Positions 20,146-29,240 are shown, numbered from the stretch's first letter. The stretch: 64,000 nt of DNA from Photorhabdus australis DSM 17609 (GCF_000711895.1 NZ_JONO01000003.1:155134-219133), one strand, 5' to 3'. Notes: generated by a model from the letters alone, not told the origin. Program-made: numbers and translations.

Positions 20146-20994
20146 ATGCCACACAAAAATATACAAAAGAAAATTCTGCGCACTATTTGCCCTGATGCGA
20201 AAGGATTAATCGCCAAAATTACCAACATTTGCTACAAACACCAACTAAACATAGTTCAGAATAATGAATTCGTCGATCATTGCACTGGCCGTTTTTTCAT
20301 GCGCACTGAACTTGAAGGAATTTTCAACGATGAAACATTTCTGGCTGATTTAGATGACGCACTCCCGGTTGGCTCTCAACGGGAATTAAACCCTGCGGGG
20401 CGTCGACGTATTGTTATTATGGTGACAAAAGAAGCGCATTGTCTTGGTGATTTACTTATGAAAAGCGCTTATGACGGGCTTGATGTTGAAATTGCCGCAG
20501 TTATTGGCAATCACGCGACATTACAATCATTGGTTGAGCAATTTGGTATCCCTTTCCATTTAGTCAGTCACGAAGGTTTAACCCGTGAACAGCACGACGA
20601 AAAACTGATTGCACAGATTGATCAATACAAACCTGATTACGTGGTACTAGCCAAATACATGCGGGTACTGACACCAGAATTCGTTCAACATTATCCAAAT
20701 CAGATTATTAACATTCACCACTCCTTCTTACCTGCATTTATAGGGGCACGCCCTTATCATCAGGCTTATGAAAGAGGTGTAAAAATCATAGGGGCAACGG
20801 CTCACTACGTGAATGACAATTTGGATGAAGGTCCGATTATTACTCAGAATGTCATTAACATAGACCATACATACACTGCTGAAGATATGATGAGAGCGGG
20901 CAGAGATGTTGAAAAAAATGTCCTAAGTCATGCTTTATACTGGGTTCTTGCTCAGCGTGTTTTCGTTTATGGGAACCGTACTATAATTCTGTGA
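20146..20994 (+). CDS. purU: Formyltetrahydrofolate deformylase PurU
   Basis: 282 aa. It hydrolyses 10-formyl-THF to THF and formate, balancing one-carbon pools and feeding PurT. An N-terminal ACT domain (ICPDAKGLIAKITNICY) senses glycine/methionine in the family, and a C-terminal formyltransferase fold carries the active-site NIHHSFLPAF and the catalytic Asp in DNLDEGPII. The purU-tyrT order is the E. coli arrangement. Confidence 0.96.
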   Translation: MPHKNIQKKILRTICPDAKGLIAKITNICYKHQLNIVQNNEFVDHCTGRFFMRTELEGIFNDETFLADLDDALPVGSQRELNPAGRRRIVIMVTKEAHCLGDLLMKSAYDGLDVEIAAVIGNHATLQSLVEQFGIPFHLVSHEGLTREQHDEKLIAQIDQYKPDYVVLAKYMRVLTPEFVQHYPNQIINIHHSFLPAFIGARPYHQAYERGVKIIGATAHYVNDNLDEGPIITQNVINIDHTYTAEDMMRAGRDVEKNVLSHALYWVLAQRVFVYGNRTIIL

Positions 20995-21029
20995 AACTAA
21001 ATCAATTGTGACATAAGAGCCGCATCCGA

Positions 21030-21059
21030 AAAGCAGCAGCTTGAAAGATGAAGGGTATA
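21030..21059. repeat. ERIC right-end remnant
   Basis: About 30 bases, AGCAGCAGCTTGAAAGATG followed by AAGGGTATA, match the terminal part of ERIC arms elsewhere in the window. No second arm is present. Confidence 0.65.
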
Positions 21060-21062
21060 TAC

Positions 21063-21090
21063 TTTACAGCGGCGGTTCATTTGACATGAC
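21063..21090 (+). promoter_or_regulatory. tyrT-type promoter, copy 0 (tRNA lost)
   Basis: TTTACA, a 16-bp spacer ending CATTTGA, and CATGAC reproduce the E. coli tyrT promoter layout, but the -10 has drifted. The leader runs to AACCTGGTGGGA, where the tRNA should begin (GGTGGGG), and then jumps to sequence that normally follows the tRNA. It is therefore a promoter without its gene. Confidence 0.75.
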
Positions 21091-21209
21091 TCCGCCGGTT
21101 GTAAACGACAATGATACTTTTCAAAACCTGGTGGGATTCTATTTGTTCACAATAGGATCAATATAAGAGTAAAAAAACATCACACGGTAACTTATTTTTA
21201 AATATATAC

Positions 21210-21237
21210 TTTACAGCAGCAGCTCATTTGATGTGAT
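21210..21237 (+). promoter_or_regulatory. tyrT-type promoter, copy 1 (for the split tRNA-Tyr)
   Basis: TTTACA, a 16-bp spacer and TGTGAT, followed by a GC-containing discriminator. The -10 differs from TATGAT by one base. It drives the interrupted tRNA-Tyr starting at 21277. Confidence 0.8.
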
Positions 21238-21276
21238 TCGGTCCGCTGTAAGCCACAGTGATACATTCCAAAACTT

Positions 21277-21436
21277 GGTGGGGTTCCCGAACGGCCAAAG
21301 GGAACAGACTGTAAATCTGCCGTCACAGACTTCGAAGGTTCGAGTTGAGCGCAGCGAAACAACAATGCGGCGCTTGCGACGCGTTGGCCCGCAAGGGCGA
21401 GGAACGCAGTGACGAGTCATCCTTCCCCCACCACCA
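21277..21436 (+). pseudogene. tRNA-Tyr(GUA) interrupted in the T loop by a 75-bp insert
   Basis: The 5' part is almost identical to the intact tRNA-Tyr downstream, including the GTA anticodon in ACTGTAAATCT and the long variable arm. After GGTTCGA the sequence diverges for 75 bases (21344-21418) and then resumes with ATCCTTCCCCCACCACCA. The insert contains a hairpin, GCGTT...AACGC around GCCC-GCAA-GGGC with a GNRA-type loop. The T-stem halves (GAAGG and CCTTC) are still complementary. I treat it as a pseudo-tRNA, since no excision mechanism is known for such an insert. Confidence 0.85.
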
Positions 21437-21518
21437 GCAAACAGGCCACTTATTTGTTCACAACAGGATCAATAAGGATAAAAAAACATCACACGGTAAC
21501 TTATTTTTAAATATATAC

Positions 21519-21546
21519 TTTACAGTAACAGCCCATTTGATATGAT
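21519..21546 (+). promoter_or_regulatory. tyrT promoter, copy 2 (for the intact tRNA-Tyr)
   Basis: TTTACA, a 16-bp spacer and TATGAT, then a GC-rich discriminator (CCGCCCGC) typical of stringently controlled stable-RNA promoters. The transcript would have a leader of roughly 30-35 bases before the tRNA at 21586. Confidence 0.88.
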
Positions 21547-21585
21547 TCCGCCCGCTGTAATCAACAGTGATACATTTCAAAACTT

Positions 21586-21670
<85 letters not shown>

Positions 21671-22047
21671 CGATTAAGTACTTCCCTGAACATTACCAGA
21701 AGTCAGCAGCAACATATTCCCCCATTCAGGGGAAGGTCGAGAACCTTCGCCAAGGTTCGAGTTGAGCGTAGCTAAACCCAAAAACCATATTTGAACCTAC
21801 ATACTTTTGAATTGACTGTGCTTACACCCAACTTTACGCAACTCCAATCATATTTTTTATCACATCTTTATGTGAAATTTACCATCCCATAAAAATCCAA
21901 TAAAAAAACTATAAATCATAGTATTACAAGAAAAATCAGCTTCAAAAACAGGGTATACGAATGTGATAACTGTCGTGTATTTGTGAAATTTCGTGTGAAA
22001 TAATCATAAAAAATAACAAATTATAACAGCAACACCAGGGAACCATT
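21671..22047. other. Intergenic region between tRNA-Tyr and ltnD
   Basis: 377 bases without an ORF. Bases about 21752-21778 (AAGGTTCGAGTTGAGCGTAG) repeat the junction of tRNA T arm and insert seen in the split tRNA, so this is another fragment of the same arrangement. The rest is AT-rich and must hold the promoter of the threonate operon. Confidence 0.5.
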
Positions 22048-22953
22048 ATGAACCAATCAATGCAAAAAATAGCGATTATAGGATTGGGCACTATGGGCAT
22101 GGGGATTGCGCGTTCATTAATACGCGCGGGCATTCCCACGTACGGCTTCGATTTAAATCCAAAAGCCTGTGATCAACTTCTGCAAGAGGGGGCTAAAGTT
22201 GCTGCAAACAATGCAGCAAAATGGGCATCAGAACTAGATATCATTTTACTTGTTGTAGTCAACGGTGCTCAGATAGAAAACATACTATTCGGTGGAGAAA
22301 CACCGCTGGTCAGCCAGCTAAAAGCGGGGACAGTCATTGTACTTCACAGTACCGTTGCCGCAGAACAAGCTAGAGACTTTGCCCACCGCCTTAGCCAGTA
22401 CAATATCAAAATGCTGGATGCTCCCATTTCTGGTGGAGCACTAAAAGCTGAACAAGGTCAACTTACAATTATGGCTTCTGGTGAACCAGCATTATTTGAA
22501 CAATTAAAACCCATATTTAATGCCACCACAGAGCGCCTTTATTGTATTGGAGATGAAATTGGCCTGGGTTCCACCGTTAAAACCATCCATCAATTGCTTG
22601 CAGGCGTGCATATTGCTGTCGCAGCAGAAAGTATGGCGTTAGCAGCAAAAGCAGGCATTTCTTTAGATCTCATGTATGACATTGTCACACATGCTGCTGG
22701 TAACTCTTGGATGTTTGAAAACCGTGTTCCTCATATTCTGACGGGAGATTACACACCAAAATCTTCCGTAGATATTTTCGTCAAAGATCTGGGATTAGTA
22801 TTGGAAACAGGTAAGGCGTTGAAATTCCCATTACCGCTATCAGCCGCTGCACATCAAATGTTCCTTGCAGCCAGTAACGAAGGTTTAGGTCAATGGGATG
22901 ACAGCGCAGTTATCAAAACTTTTAAAGGTATCACTTTACCGGAGAAAGAATAA
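22048..22953 (+). CDS. ltnD: L-threonate dehydrogenase LtnD
   Basis: 301 aa, beta-hydroxyacid dehydrogenase family (E. coli YgbJ type). The NAD motif GLGTMGMGIA is at residues 12-21, the substrate motif LDAPISGGALKAEQG follows at about 130, and the catalytic Lys lies in GLGSTVKTIHQLLAG. It oxidises L-threonate to 2-oxo-tetronate. It is the first gene of ltnD-otnK-otnC-otnI; its stop overlaps the otnK start by one base. Confidence 0.92.
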   Translation: MNQSMQKIAIIGLGTMGMGIARSLIRAGIPTYGFDLNPKACDQLLQEGAKVAANNAAKWASELDIILLVVVNGAQIENILFGGETPLVSQLKAGTVIVLHSTVAAEQARDFAHRLSQYNIKMLDAPISGGALKAEQGQLTIMASGEPALFEQLKPIFNATTERLYCIGDEIGLGSTVKTIHQLLAGVHIAVAAESMALAAKAGISLDLMYDIVTHAAGNSWMFENRVPHILTGDYTPKSSVDIFVKDLGLVLETGKALKFPLPLSAAAHQMFLAASNEGLGQWDDSAVIKTFKGITLPEKE

Positions 22954-24230
22954 TGACCATCAAATTGGGTATTATTGCCGATGACTTTACCGGCGCAACC
23001 GATATCGCAAGTTTTATGGTACAAAGCGGTTGGCAGGTTGTTCAGTTGCTAGTTACACCTGATGAAAATACAGATATTCCACAGGATATTGACGCCATTG
23101 TTATCAGCCTGAAGAGCCGCTCTTGCCCGGTAGATGAAGCGGTGAACAACTCACTGAAATCCTGCCGCTGGTTACGCCAAAAGGCGAGTTGCCAGCAAAT
23201 ATTCTTCAAATACTGCTCAACTTTTGATTCCACCAATACCGGCAATATCGGGCCGGTGACGGACGCTCTGATGAGTGAACTAAGCGCAGATCTCACGCTG
23301 ATCTGCCCTGCCCTGCCAGTTAATGGACGTACAGTTGTACATGGACACCTGTTTGTTAATGGGCGACTGCTCAATGAAAGTGGTATGCAACACCATCCCG
23401 TAACACCAATGAAAGACGCCAATCTGATACGTCTGATGGAACAACAAGCTCAAGGAAAAGCGGGTCTGGTCGATTTAGTATGTGTTCATCAGGGAGAACA
23501 GGCCATTCGCAAGCAGCTGAATAACTTACAACAACAAGGCATTCGCTACGCAGTGGTAGATGCAATATCCATGAATGATCTGCTGCCTATTGCCAGCGCT
23601 GTGTCAGAACTGACATTAGTAACCGGTGGTTCCGGCCTTGGTGCCGCACTTGCCAGTACAAATACCGGAAAATCATTGGCACCATTTCAGTCGGCAGGTG
23701 CAATACCCCCAGCTCAAAATAGACGTACCGTGATCCTCTCCGGCAGTTGCTCTGTAATGACCAACAAACAAGTTGCTCAGTATCAGAAGTTAGCACCGAC
23801 CAAATCCCTGGATATTAGGTTATGCCTCCATGATCCACAATATGCTGGTCAACTGGTGGAATGGATTATGCAGCAATCCGAAAACAACCTTGCACCAATG
23901 TTATATTCAACTCAACTTGCGGAAACATTACAGAAAATCCAACAACAATATGGTGCAACGACCGCCAGTGAAGCAATAGAAAGCACATTCTCCAGCGTTG
24001 TAAAAAGCTTAAAACAACAAGGATTCAATACCTTTATCATCGCTGGCGGTGAAACTGCCGGCAAAATAGTACAAAGTTTAGATATCCAACAATTCAATAT
24101 CGGAGCACCTATTGCCCCAGGAGTGCCTTGGGTACATGACCTGCAACACAATCATTGGCTAGCATTAAAATCAGGCAACTTCGGTGATATTAATTTTTTC
24201 CTGCATGCTCAGGAGATGTTTTATGAGTGA
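22953..24230 (+). CDS. otnK: 3-oxo-tetronate kinase OtnK (DUF1537 family)
   Basis: 425 aa, YgbK type. The N-terminal substrate-binding part has IADDFTGATDIASF, and the C-terminal nucleotide-binding part has TFIIAGGETAGKIVQ and IAPGVPWV. It phosphorylates 3-oxo-tetronate to its 4-phosphate in the catabolism of L-threonate and D-erythronate. It overlaps otnC by 8 bases, which implies translational coupling. Confidence 0.92.
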   Translation: MTIKLGIIADDFTGATDIASFMVQSGWQVVQLLVTPDENTDIPQDIDAIVISLKSRSCPVDEAVNNSLKSCRWLRQKASCQQIFFKYCSTFDSTNTGNIGPVTDALMSELSADLTLICPALPVNGRTVVHGHLFVNGRLLNESGMQHHPVTPMKDANLIRLMEQQAQGKAGLVDLVCVHQGEQAIRKQLNNLQQQGIRYAVVDAISMNDLLPIASAVSELTLVTGGSGLGAALASTNTGKSLAPFQSAGAIPPAQNRRTVILSGSCSVMTNKQVAQYQKLAPTKSLDIRLCLHDPQYAGQLVEWIMQQSENNLAPMLYSTQLAETLQKIQQQYGATTASEAIESTFSSVVKSLKQQGFNTFIIAGGETAGKIVQSLDIQQFNIGAPIAPGVPWVHDLQHNHWLALKSGNFGDINFFLHAQEMFYE

Positions 24231-24858
24231 ACAAGCGCTACGAACAGAATTAGTAGAATGGGCTCGTTCAATGTTTTACCGCGGCTACAGCAGCGGCGGT
24301 GCAGGTAACATCAGTGCCAAACTGGATGATGGCACGATTATCATCACACCAACCAACTCCAGTTTTGGTGACTTACAAGCTGATCGCCTGAGCAAATTGG
24401 ATATAGAGGGCAACTGGCTATCTGGCAACAAACCCACGAAAGAAGTTTCCATGCATCTGGCAATGTATCGCAATCGTCTCGAGTGCCGTGCAGTGGTACA
24501 CCTCCACTCACCTTGGTTAACCGCACTTTCCTGCCTACCAAATCTGAACAGTAGTAACTGTCTACCGCCTATTACACCCTACTACGTGATGCGAGTCGGC
24601 AAACTTCCTCTGGTGAAGTATCTCCCACCAGGCGATGAGAAAATCGGTGAAGAAATTGCGAAGCTGGCCGCAAAACACAACGCAATTCTACTTTCAAACC
24701 ACGGACCTGTTGTCAGTGGCAAAACTTTACGGCAAGCTTTTTTCAATGCGGAAGAATTAGAAAATACGGCCCGGTTGTATCTGACATTATTGCCGCACGG
24801 TTTCACTACCTTAAATAAAGAACAAGTGCAGGAACTTGAAACTCGTTATCCCCAATAG
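24223..24858 (+). CDS. otnC: 3-oxo-tetronate 4-phosphate decarboxylase OtnC
   Basis: 211 aa class II aldolase/adducin-family protein (YgbL type). Zinc-binding histidines are visible in VVHLHSPW and in LSNHGPVVSG. It produces dihydroxyacetone phosphate and CO2. I use the ATG at 24223, which overlaps the otnK stop and gives the E. coli YgbL length; an earlier in-frame ATG at 24184 lies deep within otnK. The last four codons and the stop lie within an ERIC element. Confidence 0.93.
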   Translation: MSEQALRTELVEWARSMFYRGYSSGGAGNISAKLDDGTIIITPTNSSFGDLQADRLSKLDIEGNWLSGNKPTKEVSMHLAMYRNRLECRAVVHLHSPWLTALSCLPNLNSSNCLPPITPYYVMRVGKLPLVKYLPPGDEKIGEEIAKLAAKHNAILLSNHGPVVSGKTLRQAFFNAEELENTARLYLTLLPHGFTTLNKEQVQELETRYPQ

Positions 24859-24973
24859 ATTTCAAGATGCATCGCGACGGCAAGGGAACGAATCCCCGGG
24901 AGCATAGATAACTATGTGACCGGGGTGAGTGAGTGCAGCCAACAAAGAGGCAACTTGAAAGATAACAGGTATA
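24847..24973. repeat. ERIC element (127 bp) between otnC and otnI
   Basis: Full 127-bp copy with both arms: ATAGATTTCAAGATGC at the left, GAATCCCCGGGAGC and GACCGGGGTGAGTGAG in the centre, and CAACTTGAAAGATAAC at the right. It lies inside the operon and is transcribed with it. It encodes the last residues and the stop of otnC. Confidence 0.93.
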
Positions 24974-25002
24974 TCCCAAAAACTGAATAAAAGGCATTCA
25001 TC

Positions 25003-25782
25003 ATGGCTGAGTTTGCGGCAAACCTAAGTACGATGTTTAACGACGTTCCTTTTAAAGAACGTTTTGCCCGTGCAGCCAAAGCGGGATTTAAAGGCGTTGA
25101 ATATCTGTTTCCTTATGAAGAAACAGTTGAAGACCTTGCGGCCCTGTTAAAACAACATCAATTAACACAGGTTCTGTTCAACATGCCTGCCGGAAACTGG
25201 GCAGCGAATGAAAGAGGAATCACCTCTATTCCTGGCCGTGAAAAAGAATTTGCCGCAGATGTACAGACCGCCCTGAAATATGCATTGGCTTTGAACTGTA
25301 AGCAAATTCATACTATGGCCGGAAAACTGGATAAACAATTTACACCGGAACAACAACGTGAGTGTTATATCAGAAATATTCAACATTCCGCTGATATAAT
25401 GGCAGAACATAACATTAACATATTAATTGAACCGATTAATACTCGTGATATGCCAGATTATTTTCTAACAACTCAGCATCAGGCTGAAATATTGCTTAAA
25501 GACATTGACCGTCAAAATGTTTTTATTCAGCTAGATCTTTATCACTGCCAGATTATGGAGGGAGATTTACTCCGTACTATTGAACGTTTATGGGGAAAAT
25601 TTAGTCACATTCAAATTGCCTCGGTGCCAGAACGCCATGAACCTGATAGCGGCGAAGTAAACTATCCATGGTTGTTTAATAAACTGGATGAAATGGGTTA
25701 TCAGGGCTGGCTAGGCTGTGAATACCACCCTATCGGTTACACGGAAGATGGTTTGGGTTGGTTGATCAAGGCACAGAAATAA
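25003..25782 (+). CDS. otnI: 2-oxo-tetronate isomerase OtnI
   Basis: 259 aa TIM-barrel of the hydroxypyruvate isomerase (Hyi/YgbM) family. Family motifs are EFAANLSTMF at the N-terminus, GFKGVEYLFPYE, LIEPINTRDMPDYF and the C-terminal GWLGCEYHP. It interconverts 2-oxo- and 3-oxo-tetronate, linking the LtnD and DenD products to OtnK. It starts 30 bases after the ERIC element. Confidence 0.92.
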   Translation: MAEFAANLSTMFNDVPFKERFARAAKAGFKGVEYLFPYEETVEDLAALLKQHQLTQVLFNMPAGNWAANERGITSIPGREKEFAADVQTALKYALALNCKQIHTMAGKLDKQFTPEQQRECYIRNIQHSADIMAEHNINILIEPINTRDMPDYFLTTQHQAEILLKDIDRQNVFIQLDLYHCQIMEGDLLRTIERLWGKFSHIQIASVPERHEPDSGEVNYPWLFNKLDEMGYQGWLGCEYHPIGYTEDGLGWLIKAQK

Positions 25783-25793
25783 CAGGAGAAAAT

Positions 25794-26570
25794 ATGCTCC
25801 CATCAGAGCGTAGAGACTTTATTTATCGCTACATACACGAATATCGCACAATTTCCATCAGCGCACTGGTTGAACTGATGAACGTTTCGCATATGACAGT
25901 ACGGCGGGATATCCGCACTCTGGAAGAGGAAGGAAAAGTCATCAGTGTCAGTGGAGGTGTGCAACTCAGTGATGCTCTACGCCAAGAATTACCCTGGAAT
26001 GAAAAAGCCCGGCTTAATCATCGGCATAAACGAGAAATTGGCCGATATGCGGTATCCATGGTTGAAGATGGACAGGTTGTTTATCTTGATGCCGGCACCA
26101 CTACATTTGAGATTGCCAGAGTATTGGCTGAGCGTTTTAACCTCACCATCATTACTAATGATTTTTCCATTACCCAATACCTGATGAACAAACCTCAGTT
26201 GAGTCTGTTCCATACCGGAGGACAAGTCGATAAAAGAAATCATTCTTGTGTTGGCCGCACCGCAGCCATGCTACTTCGCAGCTTGAATGTAGACATTGCT
26301 TTTATTAGCACCAGTTCCTGGGATCTGGAACATGGTGTCTCTACACCGCATGAAGAAAAAGTATTAGTCAAACAAGCCGTACTAAAAACCGCCCGTCGCC
26401 GGGTTTTAGTTTCTGACAGCAGTAAATATGGCAAATACGGCATGTTTCGTGTCTGCCCGCTTTCGAGTTTGGATGATATTGTCTGTGATAGCCAACTGTC
26501 TCCAGAAATACAACAACAATTACGAGAGCACAATTTGATATTGCATTCCGTCAACATACATACCCAATAG
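25794..26570 (+). CDS. ygbI: DeoR-family transcriptional regulator of the acid-sugar operon
   Basis: 258 aa. The N-terminal DeoR helix-turn-helix is LPSERRDFIYRYI ... VSHMTVRRDIRTLEEEGKV, and the C-terminal sugar-phosphate sensor domain has YLDAGTTTFEIA and ITNDFSI. I use the ATG at 25794, which has AGGAG just upstream and matches the E. coli YgbI length; the frame is open back into otnI. It probably represses or activates this cluster in response to a phosphorylated intermediate. Its stop codon is inside an ERIC element. Confidence 0.9.
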   Translation: MLPSERRDFIYRYIHEYRTISISALVELMNVSHMTVRRDIRTLEEEGKVISVSGGVQLSDALRQELPWNEKARLNHRHKREIGRYAVSMVEDGQVVYLDAGTTTFEIARVLAERFNLTIITNDFSITQYLMNKPQLSLFHTGGQVDKRNHSCVGRTAAMLLRSLNVDIAFISTSSWDLEHGVSTPHEEKVLVKQAVLKTARRRVLVSDSSKYGKYGMFRVCPLSSLDDIVCDSQLSPEIQQQLREHNLILHSVNIHTQ

Positions 26571-26707
26571 ATTTCAAGTTGCAGTGCGGCGGCAAGTGAA
26601 CGCAGCCAACAAAGCAGCAGCTTGAAAGATGACGAGTATAGATAACTCTGTGACCGGGGTGAGTGAGTGCAGCCAACAAAGAAGCAACTTGAAAGATGAC
26701 GGGTATA
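26560..26707. repeat. Compound (rearranged) ERIC element
   Basis: Bases 26560-26640 are an internally deleted ERIC with both ends but without the central 45-50 bases. It is followed directly at 26641-26707 by the right half of a second copy (GTGACCGGGGTGAGTGAG to GACGGGTATA). The two units share the junction TATAGATAAC. This is a nested or recombined pair. Confidence 0.85.
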
Positions 26708-26777
26708 AGAGCCAAAAATCTACCTTACACGCACAAATAGCCCAGAATTATTGAGCTATTAAACAAGGAGAGTCGCA

Positions 26778-27743
26778 ATGAAAGTGATAATCACTGGTGC
26801 CGCAGGTTTTCTGGGCCAGCAACTTGCTAGTGCTTTGCTTAAAAATAACCAAAATTTAAACTTCGATCAGCTAATATTGACCGATATTCACCCCCCTACT
26901 TCACCGGTTAATAATCCTCGTGTCCAGTGTCTGGCACTGGATTTAACTCAGCCAGATGCTGCGGAAAAGCTGATTGATGAAGATAGTACTGTACTATTCC
27001 ATTTAGCTGCGATTGTCAGTAGTCACGCTGAAAATGATTTTGATCTTGGTTTGCAAGTTAACTTTGATGTTACTCGTCATTTATTGGACGTTGCCCGAGC
27101 CAGAAATCCAGAATTGAAATTTATTTTCACCAGCTCCCTTGCCGTATTTGGCGGAGAATTACCGGCAACCATCACAGATCAATGTGCGGTTAATCCTCAA
27201 TCATCCTATGGCACACAAAAAGCCATGTGTGAATTGATGATTAATGACTATTCCCGTAAAGGATACATAGATGGCCGGGTACTCCGACTGCCAACAATCA
27301 GTATTCGCCCAGGAAAACCAAACAAAGCCGCATCTTCCTTTGCCAGCGGTATTATCCGTGAACCTCTACATGGTGAAATCGGCGTTTGCCCGGTTTCCCG
27401 CCATCTCACTTTATGGCTTTCCAGCCCTGAAACCGTGATCCGCAACTTTATTCATGCTGCTCAAATCCCGGCTGAAAAATTTGGCTGGTCCCGCACCGTG
27501 AATTTACCAGGTATCAGCGTGACCGTTCAGGCCATGATTGATGCGCTGGCAGAAGTTGCCGGGCAAAAAGCAGTGGATCTGATCCGCTTCGAACCAGATG
27601 AAAACATTGATCGTATTGTTGCCAGTTGGCCGGGTAACTTTGATATCAGTCGTAGTCTGTCGCTGGGGTTCTACACTGATGGGGATTTCAGCGATGCGAT
27701 ACGCGCTTTTATCACCAATAACATGTTCCAGAATGGAGGTTAA
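26778..27743 (+). CDS. denD: D-erythronate dehydrogenase DenD
   Basis: 321 aa extended short-chain dehydrogenase. The NAD motif TGAAGFLGQQLA is at the N-terminus, FTSSLAVFGG follows, and the catalytic YGTQKAM carries Tyr and Lys. In acid-sugar clusters with otnK/otnC/otnI this family oxidises D-erythronate to 2-oxo-tetronate. A strong AGGAG precedes the ATG. It lies two bases before the permease gene, so both are co-transcribed. UDP-sugar epimerase activity is the alternative but does not fit the neighbourhood. Confidence 0.88.
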   Translation: MKVIITGAAGFLGQQLASALLKNNQNLNFDQLILTDIHPPTSPVNNPRVQCLALDLTQPDAAEKLIDEDSTVLFHLAAIVSSHAENDFDLGLQVNFDVTRHLLDVARARNPELKFIFTSSLAVFGGELPATITDQCAVNPQSSYGTQKAMCELMINDYSRKGYIDGRVLRLPTISIRPGKPNKAASSFASGIIREPLHGEIGVCPVSRHLTLWLSSPETVIRNFIHAAQIPAEKFGWSRTVNLPGISVTVQAMIDALAEVAGQKAVDLIRFEPDENIDRIVASWPGNFDISRSLSLGFYTDGDFSDAIRAFITNNMFQNGG

Positions 27744-27745
27744 GT

Positions 27746-29131
27746 ATGGAACTCCACATTCCAGTTATTGGTCTAGGTGTAGCTGTATTTGTTCTAATCT
27801 TTCTTGTGCTACGTACCCGTGTTCATGCTTTGCTGGCAATGTTGATTGCCGCAGCAATTGCTGGAATTTCTGGTGGGTTAACCGCAGCAAATACCATTGA
27901 TGTTATGACTAAAGGTTTTGGCTCCACACTAGGCAGTATTGGTATTGTTATCGGTTTAGGTGTCATGATGGGGAGAGTGCTGGAAGTTTCTGGCGCTGCT
28001 GAACAGATAGCTTACAGTTTTATTAGATGGTTGGGTAAAAAACGCGAAGAATGGGCTTTAGCGATTACCGGTTATATCGTCAGTATTCCAATTTTTGTCG
28101 ATTCTGCTTTCGTTATCCTGTACCCACTCGCTAAGGCATTGGCAAAAAAAGGGAAACGTAATCTACTGACTCTCGGTGTAGCCCTGGCAGGTGGATTGGT
28201 TGTTACCCATCACGCAGTCCCACCTACACCTGGGCCATTGGGTGTCGCGGGTATCTTTGGTGTAGATATCGGCGCGATGATGCTAGCTGGAATGATGCTG
28301 GCAGTTCCTTGTGTTATTGGTATTGTGTTCTATGCCAAATGGCTGGCAATAAAATATCCAGAATTTCAGCCAATTGATGAAGCAGAACAAGCTCAGGATC
28401 TACAAGAAATCCATCAGCGTTATATGGAAGAAAAGGCGAACAAATCATTACCAAATCTATTTCTTTCCTTACTGCCGATTATCGTTCCTATCGTTTTAAT
28501 CTTCATTAAAGCCATTAATGGACTGTTACTCAGTACTGAAACCTTTAGCGGACAAGAAAACACCGTCTATTTTCAAGTATTTGACTTCCTTGGTGCACCG
28601 GTTATTGCCTTATCAATTAGCGTATTATTGGCCGTTTATACCTTGATGCCCAAAGTCAGTAAGCATGACGTGATTAATCGACTGGAAGAAGGTTTACAGA
28701 CTGCCGGTATTATTTTATTGGTGACGGGAGCTGGCGGCGCATTAGGCGCGGTACTACGTGAAAGTGGCACCGGCACTATTCTGGCACAACATATAGCAAA
28801 CCTACCTCTGACACCGGTGATGATTCCATTTATCATTGCAACACTGGTTCGTTTAATTCAAGGCTCCGGCACTGTGGCAATGATCACCGCCGCTTCTATT
28901 TCTGCGCCAATTATTAGTCAAATTCCGGGGATCAATATGCTGGTCGCCGCACAAGCAGCAACGATGGGTTCACTATTCTTTGGTTATTTTAATGACAGCC
29001 TATTCTGGGTCGTTAACCGCATGATGGGAATCAAAGATGCTAAACAACAGATGATCGTTTGGTCAATACCAACCACTATTGCATGGGCAATTGGCTTATG
29101 TGGTGTCATCATCCTGGATCTGGTGCTATAA
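27746..29131 (+). CDS. ygbN: GntP-family gluconate/acid-sugar permease (YgbN-like)
   Basis: 461 aa with about 12-14 hydrophobic segments. GntP family features are GLGVMMGRVLEVSGAAE, the repeated IPIFVDSAFVILYPLA, VVTHHAVPPTPGPLG and RLIQGSGTVAMITAA. It should import threonate and/or erythronate across the inner membrane. It is the last gene of the cluster, followed by a perfect terminator hairpin. Confidence 0.93.
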   Translation: MELHIPVIGLGVAVFVLIFLVLRTRVHALLAMLIAAAIAGISGGLTAANTIDVMTKGFGSTLGSIGIVIGLGVMMGRVLEVSGAAEQIAYSFIRWLGKKREEWALAITGYIVSIPIFVDSAFVILYPLAKALAKKGKRNLLTLGVALAGGLVVTHHAVPPTPGPLGVAGIFGVDIGAMMLAGMMLAVPCVIGIVFYAKWLAIKYPEFQPIDEAEQAQDLQEIHQRYMEEKANKSLPNLFLSLLPIIVPIVLIFIKAINGLLLSTETFSGQENTVYFQVFDFLGAPVIALSISVLLAVYTLMPKVSKHDVINRLEEGLQTAGIILLVTGAGGALGAVLRESGTGTILAQHIANLPLTPVMIPFIIATLVRLIQGSGTVAMITAASISAPIISQIPGINMLVAAQAATMGSLFFGYFNDSLFWVVNRMMGIKDAKQQMIVWSIPTTIAWAIGLCGVIILDLVL

Positions 29132-29147
29132 ACACAAAATCATCAAT

Positions 29148-29175
29148 AAAAATGGTGATTTGAATCACCATTTTT
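29148..29175 (+). terminator. Intrinsic terminator after ygbN
   Basis: AAAAATGGTGATT and AATCACCATTTTT form a perfect 13-bp stem with a two-base loop, 17 bases after the ygbN stop. The same hairpin recurs at 31207-31234 in the second duplication unit. Confidence 0.9.
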
Positions 29176-29240
29176 ACATTCAACTTTAATGCAAGTAACA
29201 AACAATATTTTAGATTTCTATTTCTTGATTTATATACCCA

